Positions 47,575 to 57,158 of a stretch of DNA of 64,000 nucleotides are shown piece by piece. The notes under the pieces are model-generated. The model had not been told where the DNA came from. It did not search any database and worked only from the letters and a program-made list of their open reading frames with translations. The DNA comes from Candidatus Vesicomyidisocius sp. Agig_15_S12. GTDB taxonomy: Bacteria; Pseudomonadota; Gammaproteobacteria; PS1; Pseudothioglobaceae. The stretch covers positions 393,230-457,229 of the forward strand of contig CP072532.1 of assembly GCA_021730225.1 (NCBI GenBank), given 5' to 3'. How positions within the stretch are numbered: position 1 is the first letter of the stretch; the number at the start of each line of letters is the position of its first letter. The translations under genes were made by a program, and so were the position numbers.

Positions 47575-48310
47575 AGTCTTGCGTTAAGGTGATAAAATCA
47601 TCAATTGTTAGCATTTCAGCACGCCGGGATAAGTCAATGTCAGTTTGCTTTTGAGTTAATACATATTTTAAGCTATTTCTTAACATTTTTCTTCGTTGTG
47701 AAAATGCTAATTTTACAACTTTTTCAAATACCTTAATATTTTTGGTTTTTGGTTGTTCTAAAGGTTTTAAATATACAATGGCAGAATCTACTCTTGGTAT
47801 AGGATTGAATGATTCTGGTGGTACGGTAAAAATCATCTTAACATTAAAAAATGTTTGCATCATGACACTTAAACGTCCATATACTTTAGAGCCACTGTTT
47901 GACCCCATCCTTTCTACAACTTCTTTTTGTAACATGACAGTTATGTCTTGTATTTTATCTAAATTTTCAATCAAATAAAAAAGGATAGAAGAAGAAATAT
48001 TGTAAGGTAAATTGCCAATTATCCTAATTGGCATAGGCAAGATATTTAAATTAAATTTAAGCACATCGCCTTGATGAATGATTAAATTAGAGTATTCAAG
48101 TGATTCTAGAATTGCAATCAAATTTCGATCAATTTCAATAACGTTCAATTGGTTAACATAATTTAACAAAGGTAGTGTTATGGCACCTTGTCCAGGACCA
48201 ATTTCTAATAAATTATCATTACGTTTTGGGGCTATAGTAGCGATAATACGGTCAATAATTCTGTTATCAATAAGAAAGTTTTGCCCAAAACGCTTACGAG
48301 CTTTATGCAT
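47558..48310 (-). CDS. rsmA: 16S rRNA dimethyladenosine transferase RsmA (KsgA)
   Basis: Methylates A1518 and A1519 of 16S rRNA in 30S maturation. N-terminal ARKRFGQNFL, the SAM-binding LEIGPGQGAIT (about residue 37) and the catalytic NLPYNISSSIL (about 108) are present. A frame opens at TTG 48322, but ATG 48310 (MHKARKRFGQNF) fits the family, giving 250 residues. It overlaps pdxA by eight bases. Confidence 0.96.
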   Translation of the reverse strand: MHKARKRFGQNFLIDNRIIDRIIATIAPKRNDNLLEIGPGQGAITLPLLNYVNQLNVIEIDRNLIAILESLEYSNLIIHQGDVLKFNLNILPMPIRIIGNLPYNISSSILFYLIENLDKIQDITVMLQKEVVERMGSNSGSKVYGRLSVMMQTFFNVKMIFTVPPESFNPIPRVDSAIVYLKPLEQPKTKNIKVFEKVVKLAFSQRRKMLRNSLKYVLTQKQTDIDLSRRAEMLTIDDFITLTQDYEKQH

Positions 48311-49301
48311 CAAGAGATACAACTTTTGTTAGTTTAAATTTTTTATGATTGATGACTAGCATTTGTGCATAATTTATAGCAGTATTCAAACTACCAAGAC
48401 TAATATTTCCAGTACCAGCAAGATTAAGCGCGCTACCATGATCTACTGAAGTTCGTATAAATGGTAATCCTAGTGTGATATTAACTGCTTTTTTAAATCC
48501 TAATGCTTTTAGAACCGGTAAACCTTGATCGTGATACATACTCAATACACAATCAACACCAGTTAGTGAATTAGGTGTAAATGCTGTATCAGCAGGTATA
48601 CTGCCAACAAGATTATATCCTTGACTATTTAGTTTTTTAATTAAAGGATTGATAATTTCAATCTCTTCCATACCTAAATAACCATTTTCTCCCGCATGCG
48701 GATTTAAACCACATACAACAATTTTAGGTGTGTTGACACCATTATTTAATAAGAATTGGTGAATAATTCTAATGGTTTTTTTTAAAGATTTCGTTGTAAT
48801 ATTTTGAGGTACATCTGAAAGTGGCATATGTGTAGTTGCTAGTGCAACTCTTAAGCCATTTGTTGCTAACATCATTACTGTTTTATCAATATTAGATAAG
48901 TTAGCCAAATATTCAGTATGACCTGTAAAACTGATTCCTGCTTGGTTAATAATACCTTTATGTATGGGCCCAGTAACTAAAGCATCACATCGTGAATTAA
49001 GACAATACTCAGTTGCACAATCAAGTGTATTTAATACATATTGTGCATTATTTTTATTTAAAATCCCGCATTCTACATGAGTATTAACTTTAATTGGATA
49101 GACAGCTAGTTCATAAATTGAATCAGCTTGTTCAGATTCAATAATTTTTATGTTTAAGTTAAGTTGTTTTGCACGATTTAATAAAACATCTGGATCTGCA
49201 AATAACAAAAGATTTTTATTTGATTTTATTTGAGCGTAAATAACAGCTAAATCAGGTCCAATACCAGATGGTTCTCCAACAGTGAAAGCAATAGTTGTCA
49301 T
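48303..49301 (-). CDS. pdxA: 4-hydroxythreonine-4-phosphate dehydrogenase
   Basis: Oxidises 4-phosphohydroxythreonine in the DXP-dependent route to vitamin B6. N-terminal TVGEPSGIGPDLAV, TGPIHKGIINQAGISFTGHTE (zinc and substrate His) and GLNPHAGENGYLG are diagnostic. The 332 residues match the family (329). It opens the run pdxA-rsmA-apaG-apaH. In E. coli surA and lptD precede it; here these sit 10 kb away. Confidence 0.96.
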   Translation of the reverse strand: MTTIAFTVGEPSGIGPDLAVIYAQIKSNKNLLLFADPDVLLNRAKQLNLNIKIIESEQADSIYELAVYPIKVNTHVECGILNKNNAQYVLNTLDCATEYCLNSRCDALVTGPIHKGIINQAGISFTGHTEYLANLSNIDKTVMMLATNGLRVALATTHMPLSDVPQNITTKSLKKTIRIIHQFLLNNGVNTPKIVVCGLNPHAGENGYLGMEEIEIINPLIKKLNSQGYNLVGSIPADTAFTPNSLTGVDCVLSMYHDQGLPVLKALGFKKAVNITLGLPFIRTSVDHGSALNLAGTGNISLGSLNTAINYAQMLVINHKKFKLTKVVSLDA

Positions 49302-49500
49302 TAAATGAATATTGTGTGGTTTTTATATAAGTAAAATTTATTCATGAAAGTAAATAAAATTATTTAAAAACAAATACTTGTATCAATAAGATATAATTAT
49401 ATTACCCATTTTTTAATGGAAAATAATAGATATTATGTATTTTAATCATATAAAATCTTCGATAAAGTTTATTTTCTTACTTTTTAAAAACAGGGTAACT

Positions 49501-50676
49501 ATGTATGCATTAATCTTATTATTCACATCAATTTTATTGATGTCTTCATTACCTTCTAAAGCACAAATTACTTCCCTTAATATGCCCTTAAAAGGAAGTA
49601 TAAAACAAAATATTAATAATTTTAAATCTGTTTATAACATACAAACTGTAAGGGGACTATCACTAGATAAGAGAGCTCTTTTAGGTGGTTCAGTTATTTC
49701 TTCTTCGCGTGTTAATTTAGTTGCTCAGGTGTCTGGCGATGTATTAAACATTATAGGTCAAGAGGGTGATATGTTTAAAAAAGGTGCAATTTTAGTCACA
49801 TTAGAACAAGAGTCCATTCAAGCACAAAGAGATTCAGCCTATGCAGCAATTGCCTCAGCTAGTGAAGCACTTAGAAATGCAGGGGTCCAATATTCACAAT
49901 CAATTGTATCGCCAAACTCAGGTGGTATGTTTGGTAGTGTACCAGGTATGTTTTCAATGTTTACCGACCCTATGTTAAAAATATCAGGTCAAGGTAATCC
50001 AGATTTTGACAAATTTGCTAATAGAACTTCTAGATACACAAACTATCAACAGGCTAAGAATAAACTTAAGCAAGCTGAATTACATTTAAAGCAAGCTGAA
50101 TCACGCTTGAAAGATGCTAATGTGAGTGCACCATTTGATGGTGTTATTGTGGCTAAAAATATTAATAAGGGGGACGTTGTCCAACCTGGGCAAATTTTGA
50201 TAAAATTTGCTAATATTAAAAATCTACAAGTAGAGGTTAACGTCCCTTCAAGATTAGTTAGAAGTCTTAAACTTAACAAAACATATCGTATTAAATTAGA
50301 TATTGCTAATATTGTAGTTGATGCTAAACTTTCACAAATTTATCCTATTGCAGATAATGTTAAACATAGTGTTAAGGTTAAGTTTGATTTACCGGCTAAT
50401 ACTCCAGTATTATCAGGAGCATATGCAGAAGTAGAAATTTTTGAAACAGATTCTGGCGTGTTAACACCAGTCATTCCTGAAATTGCTATTATGTGGCGCT
50501 CTTCATTACCAAGTGTGTTTGTTGTTAATTCGTTAACTAATAAAACAGAGCTGAGATTTATACGTTTAGGAGAACAAGTTGGTAAGAATAAAAAAAGCGT
50601 TCTATCAGGTTTAAAAATTGGTGAAAGAATTGTTTCTAATCCAAATATCCTAATGGTTTCAGGTATGGGTATTTAA
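49501..50676 (+). CDS. RND efflux periplasmic adaptor (HlyD/MFP family)
   Basis: Links the inner membrane pump to an outer membrane channel. The signal peptide is MYALILLFTSILLMSSLPSKAQ. Half-lipoyl segments are ISSSRVNLVAQVSGDVLNI and VSAPFDGVIVAKNINKGDVVQPGQ, flanking a helical hairpin (about residues 120-210), followed by beta-barrel and membrane-proximal domains. An in-frame ATG at 49435 would add 22 residues with another hydrophobic stretch; ATG 49501, with AGGG just upstream, gives the cleaner signal peptide. The hairpin includes a Gly/Met/Pro-rich insert (GGMFGSVPGMFSMF). The pump gene starts six bases after the stop. Confidence 0.85.
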   Translation: MYALILLFTSILLMSSLPSKAQITSLNMPLKGSIKQNINNFKSVYNIQTVRGLSLDKRALLGGSVISSSRVNLVAQVSGDVLNIIGQEGDMFKKGAILVTLEQESIQAQRDSAYAAIASASEALRNAGVQYSQSIVSPNSGGMFGSVPGMFSMFTDPMLKISGQGNPDFDKFANRTSRYTNYQQAKNKLKQAELHLKQAESRLKDANVSAPFDGVIVAKNINKGDVVQPGQILIKFANIKNLQVEVNVPSRLVRSLKLNKTYRIKLDIANIVVDAKLSQIYPIADNVKHSVKVKFDLPANTPVLSGAYAEVEIFETDSGVLTPVIPEIAIMWRSSLPSVFVVNSLTNKTELRFIRLGEQVGKNKKSVLSGLKIGERIVSNPNILMVSGMGI

Positions 50677-50682
50677 CATATT

Positions 50683-53600
50683 ATGACAAATAAAAGTCAT
50701 GTCGATCAAGTAAAAGTCGATAAAGTGAACAGAAAGTTTGAGTTGGGTATTGCTGGGAAACTTACTAAAGCTTTTATTACCTCTTCACTATCTATTATCA
50801 TATTTTTTGCTATGCTAGGCGCAGGTATTATTGGCTTAATTTCAACCCCAAGGCAAGAAGATCCTCAAATTTCTGTACCACTTATTGACTTATTTGTTGA
50901 ATATCCAGGAGCTTCTTCTAAGGAAGTGTCAAATATTATTATTAAGCCTTTAGAACGTTTAATGTCAAATATTTTAGGTGTCAAGCATGTTTATTCTGTT
51001 AGTGATAAGAGCAAAGGTGTTATTACTGTAGAATTTGATGTGGGTCAAGAAATGAATGCCTCTATTATAAAAGTACGTGACAAAATGTTGTCGAATCTTG
51101 AATTTATGCCCCCAGGTGCTAAGCAACCACTCATTAAACCTAAAGAAATTGATGATGTACCAATCATAAATTTAACACTTTGGTCAAAATCACTTGATGA
51201 CGGACAGTTGCGTTCTCTAGGCCTAGAACTGTTACAGCAACTTGCAAAAGTTAAAGACACTAATAATGGCTTTGTTGTTGGCGGGCGTAAGGAAATTTTT
51301 CATATTGATGCTTATCCAGGGCGTTTAGCTGGACATGGTATTTCTATTCAGCAAATTGCTAGTACTATTGGTAATGCTAATGTACGAGGACACACAGGAA
51401 ATATTGAACTAAATGGGCTAAAGATGGAGGTTTATTCAGGTGATTTCTTTAGTAAAGTGGAAGATATTGAAAATTTAGTAATTACAGTAAATGATGGTAA
51501 ACCAATTTATATACGTGATGTAGCTGATGTGTATTATGCACCAGAAGATGCTGAACATATGGTTAATTATTATACAGGTAAGGCAAATAAAACAGAGAAA
51601 AAAGCTACTGCTGAACAGGCGATAACAATTGCTATTGCAAAGAAATATGGTACTAATGGCGTAAAAGTAGCTGAAAATATTCTTGCTAAAGTTGAAGAGT
51701 TAAAAGGCAAACTAATCCCTGATAACGTAGAAATTAGTGTTACCAGGGATTATGGAAAATCTGCAAAAGATAAAGTAAATGTTTTAATTAAGAAATTATT
51801 TATTGCTACAGGTGCAGTGACTCTGCTTGTATGGTTTGCCTTGGGTATTCGCCCAGCCATTGTAGTAACGTTAGTTATCCCAGTTGTATTATTGATGACC
51901 ATTTTTTCTGCATGGATTTTAGGCATGACCATTGATAGGGTTAGTTTATTTGCTTTGATTTTCTCAATTGGCATTCTAGTGGATGACGCTATTGTTGTCA
52001 CTGAAAATATTTATAGGAGATGGTTAATTGATAATAAAATTACTATTGGTACCGCGATTGACGCAGTACGTGAGGTTGGTAACCCAACAATTTTAGCAAC
52101 CTTTACTGTAGTCGCAGCTCTAGTGCCTATGGCGGCAGTTAGTGGAATGATGGGGCCATATATGGCCCCAATTCCTATATTAGGCTCAATTGCAATGATG
52201 TTTTCATTGTTTGCAGCATTCGTTTTTACACCTTATTTTATAATGATATTTGTACCGCCTTTAAATGTGCTACACAAAATGCATAAAAAAGAAGAAAAAG
52301 AAGCAAAAGTTATGTTTGCATTTTTTCATTCAATCATTTCTAAATTATTCAATATAAAAATATATGGTTGGGGTTTCTTGATTGGATTGATTGTTGCTTT
52401 TTTTATGTCAATATCAATGTTCTATACTACTTTAGTTCCTGTAAAAATGTTACCTCTGGATAATAAGTCCGAATTTGGCATAATTTTAAATATGCCTGAT
52501 GGTACAGCACTAGCAAATACCGCTTCAACTTTACATAAAATGGCGCAAGTATTACGCAATGTACCAGAAGTCGTTGCTATTCAATCCTATTCAGGAACTG
52601 CTAAGCCTTTTGATTTTAACGGGCTAGTAAGACATTATTATTTAAGACATTCCCCTTCAGAGGGGGAATTACAAATTCAGTTGGTTGAAAAATCAGAGAG
52701 AGATCGTTCTAGTCATGAAATTGCCTTAGAAGCGAGAATATTGATTAAACAGATTGTAGAAGATGTAGGCGCTAATTATGCTGTTATTGAAATGCCACCT
52801 GGGCCTCCAGTATTAAGCCCTGTTGTTGCTGAAGTGTACGGGCCAGATAAGGAGACACGTCATAAATTGGCAAATGACTTAACAGAATTATTCAAAGAAT
52901 CAGGTACAATGACAGATGTTGATAATCTTATACGTGATAAGTATCCTGTTATTGACTTTCAAGTAGATACAGCAAAAGCTTCTCGATTTGGCGTTAGTGT
53001 TATGACTATTAAAGAAACACTTTCAATGGCTATGAGTAGTTTTAACGTAGGTACAATTCGATTAAAAAATGCACTTGAACCTTCAAGTATTTGTTTACAA
53101 ATACCATTATCTAAACGCTCTCAATTATCTTATTTGACTCAATTGCCTGTACCTTCTCAGCATGGTGGGTTGATCCCAATTTCAGAATTAGGTTCATTTA
53201 GTTATAAAAAGCAAGATGATTTAATTTTTCATAAAGATTTAGCAGATATTGAATATGTATTAGGCGAACCTAAAGGTCGCCTAAGTGCACCAATTTATGC
53301 AATGTTAGGTGTAGATGACTTACTACTTAAATATCAAACAATTGATGGTAAACAATTACAAGGTGAATATCTGGGTCCACCTAAAGATCAAACTATTCCA
53401 AGTTTTGAATGGACAGGTGAATGGACAGTTACATATGAGACTTTTCGAGATATGGGTAGTACATTTGCTATAGCATTAGTAGTGATTTATATGTTGGTTG
53501 TGTGGCAGTTTGGTAACTTTATTATTCCAGCTATTATTATGGCACCAATTCCATTAACATTATTGGGTATTGTCCCAGGTCATTGGTTATTAGATGCAGA

Positions 53601-54129
53601 ATTCACAGCTACTTCAATGATTGGGTGGATTGCATTAGCAGGAATTATTGTACGAAATTCAATTTTATTAGTTGATTTCACCGTTCAAGAATATGCCAAA
53701 GGCACGCCGTTTTTTGATGCAATAATTAATTCATGCTCTTCAAGAACACGACCTATTATGATTACTGCATTTGCATTGGTTGGTGGTTCTAGTGTTATCT
53801 TATCAGACCCTATATTCCAAGGTATGGCAATTTCATTATTATTTGGTGTACTAATTTCTACTATACTAACTCTAGTTGTAATCCCATTAGGAACTTTATC
53901 TGCTGGGGAAAATACTTGTAGAAATATTGCAGTTAATATGGGTCTCCTTCCTGAAAATAAAGATGCAGATGCAAAATACAATATTGAAAAGCCAAAATAT
54001 AAAAAAGAAAATAAAGACCCCAAAGAATGGATAAAAACAGTTCTTGGTAAAAAAAATAAGGTTAAAGTTAATAGTGAGAAATTAGGTATTAATAAGCTAA
54101 TAAAGAAAAAAGATAAGAACAATTTATAA
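50683..54129 (+). CDS. RND family efflux pump permease (AcrB-like)
   Basis: Proton-driven inner membrane transporter with 12 helices and two large periplasmic loops. The proton-relay Asp pair is in GILVDDAIVVTEN (about residue 432), and the partner helix has AGIIVRNSILLVDF, with Arg where AcrB-type pumps often have Asn or Lys. The 1148 residues exceed the usual 1030-1050: the last 75 or so residues form a lysine-rich cytoplasmic tail (KKKDKNNL end) after the final helix. The substrate cannot be inferred. It forms a pair with the adaptor; the likely channel is the TolC-like protein at 13.2 kb. Confidence 0.93.
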   Translation: MTNKSHVDQVKVDKVNRKFELGIAGKLTKAFITSSLSIIIFFAMLGAGIIGLISTPRQEDPQISVPLIDLFVEYPGASSKEVSNIIIKPLERLMSNILGVKHVYSVSDKSKGVITVEFDVGQEMNASIIKVRDKMLSNLEFMPPGAKQPLIKPKEIDDVPIINLTLWSKSLDDGQLRSLGLELLQQLAKVKDTNNGFVVGGRKEIFHIDAYPGRLAGHGISIQQIASTIGNANVRGHTGNIELNGLKMEVYSGDFFSKVEDIENLVITVNDGKPIYIRDVADVYYAPEDAEHMVNYYTGKANKTEKKATAEQAITIAIAKKYGTNGVKVAENILAKVEELKGKLIPDNVEISVTRDYGKSAKDKVNVLIKKLFIATGAVTLLVWFALGIRPAIVVTLVIPVVLLMTIFSAWILGMTIDRVSLFALIFSIGILVDDAIVVTENIYRRWLIDNKITIGTAIDAVREVGNPTILATFTVVAALVPMAAVSGMMGPYMAPIPILGSIAMMFSLFAAFVFTPYFIMIFVPPLNVLHKMHKKEEKEAKVMFAFFHSIISKLFNIKIYGWGFLIGLIVAFFMSISMFYTTLVPVKMLPLDNKSEFGIILNMPDGTALANTASTLHKMAQVLRNVPEVVAIQSYSGTAKPFDFNGLVRHYYLRHSPSEGELQIQLVEKSERDRSSHEIALEARILIKQIVEDVGANYAVIEMPPGPPVLSPVVAEVYGPDKETRHKLANDLTELFKESGTMTDVDNLIRDKYPVIDFQVDTAKASRFGVSVMTIKETLSMAMSSFNVGTIRLKNALEPSSICLQIPLSKRSQLSYLTQLPVPSQHGGLIPISELGSFSYKKQDDLIFHKDLADIEYVLGEPKGRLSAPIYAMLGVDDLLLKYQTIDGKQLQGEYLGPPKDQTIPSFEWTGEWTVTYETFRDMGSTFAIALVVIYMLVVWQFGNFIIPAIIMAPIPLTLLGIVPGHWLLDAEFTATSMIGWIALAGIIVRNSILLVDFTVQEYAKGTPFFDAIINSCSSRTRPIMITAFALVGGSSVILSDPIFQGMAISLLFGVLISTILTLVVIPLGTLSAGENTCRNIAVNMGLLPENKDADAKYNIEKPKYKKENKDPKEWIKTVLGKKNKVKVNSEKLGINKLIKKKDKNNL

Positions 54130-54158
54130 TATATACTATTACGCAATAAATATTGTTT

Positions 54159-55103
54159 TTATATTAATTTACCCTTAATTTGTAAATTAGCATGATAAGA
54201 AGAACGTACCATTGGGCCACTAGCAACTCTAATAAAACCTAATTTAAGTGCAATTTTTTTATATTTATCAAATTGATTCGGATGAATATATGTCTCAACA
54301 GCTAAATGATGTTTGCTTGGCTGTAAATATTGACCTATAGTAAGCATATCTACATTATGTCTGCGTAAATTCTTTAACACATTGATAACTTGTTTCTCAC
54401 TTTCACCAACCCCTAGCATTAATCCTGATTTGCTAATAACAAGAGGGTGTTGTTGTTTAAATTTTTGAAGTAATTTTAATGAATGTTCATAATTTGCACC
54501 AGGTCTAACTTTTTGGTATAAACTTGGCACTGTTTCCAGATTATGATTAAAGACATCAGGCGGACAAGATTTAAAAACCTTAAGTGCTTTATCAATTCTA
54601 CCTTTGAAATCTGGGGTTAAGATTTCAATCTTAACTTTTGGGGTACTTAATCTGATATTATCAATACACATTTTAAAATGTTGAGCACCTCCATCATGTA
54701 AATCATCCCTATCTACTGAAGTAATCACTACATACTTAAGGTGCATTTTTTTGATGGTATCAGCTAAATGTTTAGGTTCATCTATATCAAGTATTCTAGG
54801 TTTACCATGAGCGACGTCACAAAATGGACAACGACGTGTACAGATTTGCCCCATAATCATAAAAGTGGCAGTGCCATGATTAAAACATTCGCCTAAATTT
54901 GGGCATTGAGCTTCTTCGCAGACTGTAAATAATTTCTGCGCCCGAAGTGTATTTTTTAGTTGATCAACTTTTGAACCGAAAATATGCTTGGTCCGTATCC
55001 ATTTTGGTTTTCTAATAGCTACTCTATTAACATCAGGCTTAATTCTTAAGCGTGCCACTTTAGATTTTCCTTTCAAACTTTTAATGTCTATTTCTTGTAA
55101 CAT
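54159..55103 (-). CDS. lipA: Lipoyl synthase
   Basis: Radical-SAM enzyme that inserts two sulfurs into octanoyl groups on lipoyl domains. The N-terminal auxiliary cluster is in [12 protein letters not shown], the SAM cluster in [10 protein letters not shown], and the final RSSYHA serine motif is present. The frame is open from 55136, but ATG 55103 ([10 protein letters not shown]) gives 314 residues and overlaps lipB by 23 bases. It relies on the Fe-S machinery encoded at 17.5-24 kb. Confidence 0.96.
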   Translation of the reverse strand: MLQEIDIKSLKGKSKVARLRIKPDVNRVAIRKPKWIRTKHIFGSKVDQLKNTLRAQKLFTVCEEAQCPNLGECFNHGTATFMIMGQICTRRCPFCDVAHGKPRILDIDEPKHLADTIKKMHLKYVVITSVDRDDLHDGGAQHFKMCIDNIRLSTPKVKIEILTPDFKGRIDKALKVFKSCPPDVFNHNLETVPSLYQKVRPGANYEHSLKLLQKFKQQHPLVISKSGLMLGVGESEKQVINVLKNLRRHNVDMLTIGQYLQPSKHHLAVETYIHPNQFDKYKKIALKLGFIRVASGPMVRSSYHANLQIKGKLI

Positions 55104-55695
55104 AATTAATAAGTATTTGGCTAAGTTTTTTAGCAATAATATTTAAAGTATCTCTATTATCCGTTAAATCACATAGTTGTGTTACTTTCAGGTTTTGATA
55201 TCCACAAGGATTAATTTGAATAAATGGAGACAAATCCATATCTATATTAAGACTCAGCCCATGATAAATTCTTGATTGTTTAATCCTTAAACCCAGCGCT
55301 GCAATTTTAGCATTATCAATATATACACCAGGTGCTCCTGATTTTAGATGTGCTTTAATGGTGTAAATTCTCAATAAATCAATTATTGAATTCTCAATAA
55401 TTTCAATAATTCTTTTAACTCCAATACCAAGACGTTTAAGGTCGAATAGACAATAAATAATCACTTGACCAGGGCCATGATATGTAACTTGTCCTCCACG
55501 ATCAGTCTGAACAATAGGAATATCAGTATTTGATAAAATATGTTCTGGTTTACTAGAAACTCCTTGTGTAAATACAGGGTTGTGTTCTACAATCCATAAT
55601 TCATCTTTGGTATTTTTATCACGAGTGTTAGTAAATGTTTTCATTTTATCCAAGATGTTTAAATAATCTTGACGCCCTAAATTGATAACACGCAC
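55081..55695 (-). CDS. lipB: Octanoyltransferase LipB
   Basis: Moves octanoyl from ACP to lipoyl domains. [12 protein letters not shown] (about residues 66-77), the catalytic Lys in [14 protein letters not shown] and the Cys in INPCGYQ (about C162) are all present. The start is GTG 55695. The 204 residues match E. coli (213). It follows ybeD by six bases and overlaps lipA. Confidence 0.95.
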   Translation of the reverse strand: MRVINLGRQDYLNILDKMKTFTNTRDKNTKDELWIVEHNPVFTQGVSSKPEHILSNTDIPIVQTDRGGQVTYHGPGQVIIYCLFDLKRLGIGVKRIIEIIENSIIDLLRIYTIKAHLKSGAPGVYIDNAKIAALGLRIKQSRIYHGLSLNIDMDLSPFIQINPCGYQNLKVTQLCDLTDNRDTLNIIAKKLSQILINYVTRNRH

Positions 55696-55701
55696 AATAG
55701 T

Positions 55702-55980
55702 TTATAAAACATAAGATACTAAATAGCATTTTTTTAAATCTTGATTAATAGCATCTAATTGAATTCTACTGTTGGCAATAATACGGATGCTGAAAGACAC
55801 ATAATTACCTTTAGAACTGTGCTTTTTTGTTATTTTATTGGGATTTAATTTATGAGTGTGATGTTCAACAATAGCGCAAATTGTATTCTGAAACTTTTCA
55901 CAATTTTTACCAAATATTTTAATAGAATAGTCACAAGGAAAATTAAAAAGAGTTTTTGAAGTAGAATTAACAGTAATCAT
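55702..55980 (-). CDS. ybeD: YbeD/DUF493 family protein
   Basis: A 92-residue ferredoxin-like-fold protein. FNFPCDYSIKIFGKNC at the N-terminus and SSKGNYVSFSIRIIANSRIQLDAINQDL in the second half match the DUF493 family. The role is not known; the linkage ybeD-lipB-lipA is conserved in gammaproteobacteria. Confidence 0.9.
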   Translation of the reverse strand: MITVNSTSKTLFNFPCDYSIKIFGKNCEKFQNTICAIVEHHTHKLNPNKITKKHSSKGNYVSFSIRIIANSRIQLDAINQDLKKCYLVSYVL

Positions 55981-56094
55981 ATCAAGTAATTTTATCTTTT
56001 ATTACTGTAAAATGGAAGTATATTAAATAATTTATAAGTATTCATGCGTCCTGAACAAGTCAGTAAAATTCTCAATTAAGAGTTAACATCGGTA

Positions 56095-57084
56095 ATGCAA
56101 GGTCATCATACACCTGTTATGTTATGGGGTTCACCAGGAATTGGCAAGTCTCAAATCATCTTTCAAATAGCAAGTAATAACAAAGTTAATATCATTGATA
56201 TTCGTTTATCACAAATGGAGCCTAGTGACCTTCGGGGTATACCTTTTAAAAACGGCAATTTGGTTGACTGGTCAGTGCCTTCATTATTGCCCGATTCAAA
56301 GCGTCATGGCGAGCAAGGTATTTTATTTCTTGATGAAATTACCTCAGCACCACCAACCGTATCAGCAGCGGCTTATCAACTCATTCTTGATCGTTGTTTA
56401 GGTGATTATATTGTACCTAAAGGTTGGGTAATATTTGCTGCAGGTAATCGTCAAGGTGATAGGGGTATTACTTATTCAATGCCTGCCCCTTTGGCAAATC
56501 GATTTTCGCATTTCGAACTGGATGTTAATTTGGATGATTGGGTGACATGGGCATATAAGAATAACATTGATGAACGTATTATTGGATTTTTACGTTATCG
56601 CCCTGAATATTTATTTGATTTTAACTCTAAATACAATCCAACTGCCTTTCCATCGCCAAGGACTTGGGAATTTGTACATAAAGCCTTAAAAAAATTTGGT
56701 ACTGATTTGTTTTTATTTAAGCAAGCTGCTAGTGCTTGCGTTGGAAAGGTAGCAGGAGCTGAAATTACCACGTTTATTAAACACATATCTGATTTTCCTA
56801 ATCTTGACGCTATTATTAATGGAGAAAGTGTTTTAATTCCAAAAAAACTTGATTTGCAATATGCAATTTGTGCAGCACTAGTAGGTAGAGCAACCAGTCT
56901 TAAAGGTAGTAATCATGCTAAAAAAGCATGGGGTAATATTCTTAATTTTGCTAAAAACTTTCCTCGAAATGAGCTAGGTGTTATGTTAGTATTAGATATG
57001 CAACGAGCCATTGGTAAAGATATTTTTACTATCCCTGAATTTACTGATTGGGCAAATACAATTTCTAATGTTATGTTTGACTAG
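56095..57084 (+). CDS. MoxR-type AAA ATPase, leader interrupted by a stop codon
   Basis: AAA_5/MoxR ATPase likely acting as a chaperone with its downstream VWA-containing partner. Walker A is WGSPGIGKSQII (about residues 9-20), Walker B LFLDEITSAPP (about 82) and sensor 1 FAAGNRQGDRG (about 118). The true N-terminus seems to lie at ATG 56044 (MRPEQVSKILN), but an in-frame TAA at 56077-56079 cuts it 18 bases before ATG 56095. From 56095 the product still has all nucleotide-binding motifs, so re-initiation could save it. The neighbour gene follows after 74 bp. Confidence 0.88.
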   Translation: MQGHHTPVMLWGSPGIGKSQIIFQIASNNKVNIIDIRLSQMEPSDLRGIPFKNGNLVDWSVPSLLPDSKRHGEQGILFLDEITSAPPTVSAAAYQLILDRCLGDYIVPKGWVIFAAGNRQGDRGITYSMPAPLANRFSHFELDVNLDDWVTWAYKNNIDERIIGFLRYRPEYLFDFNSKYNPTAFPSPRTWEFVHKALKKFGTDLFLFKQAASACVGKVAGAEITTFIKHISDFPNLDAIINGESVLIPKKLDLQYAICAALVGRATSLKGSNHAKKAWGNILNFAKNFPRNELGVMLVLDMQRAIGKDIFTIPEFTDWANTISNVMFD

Positions 57085-57158
57085 TATTTGATAATTTAAT
57101 TTGTAAAGATAGTGATATTTAGTGTGTATCACAAGGAACAGATCTTGATAAAGATATT

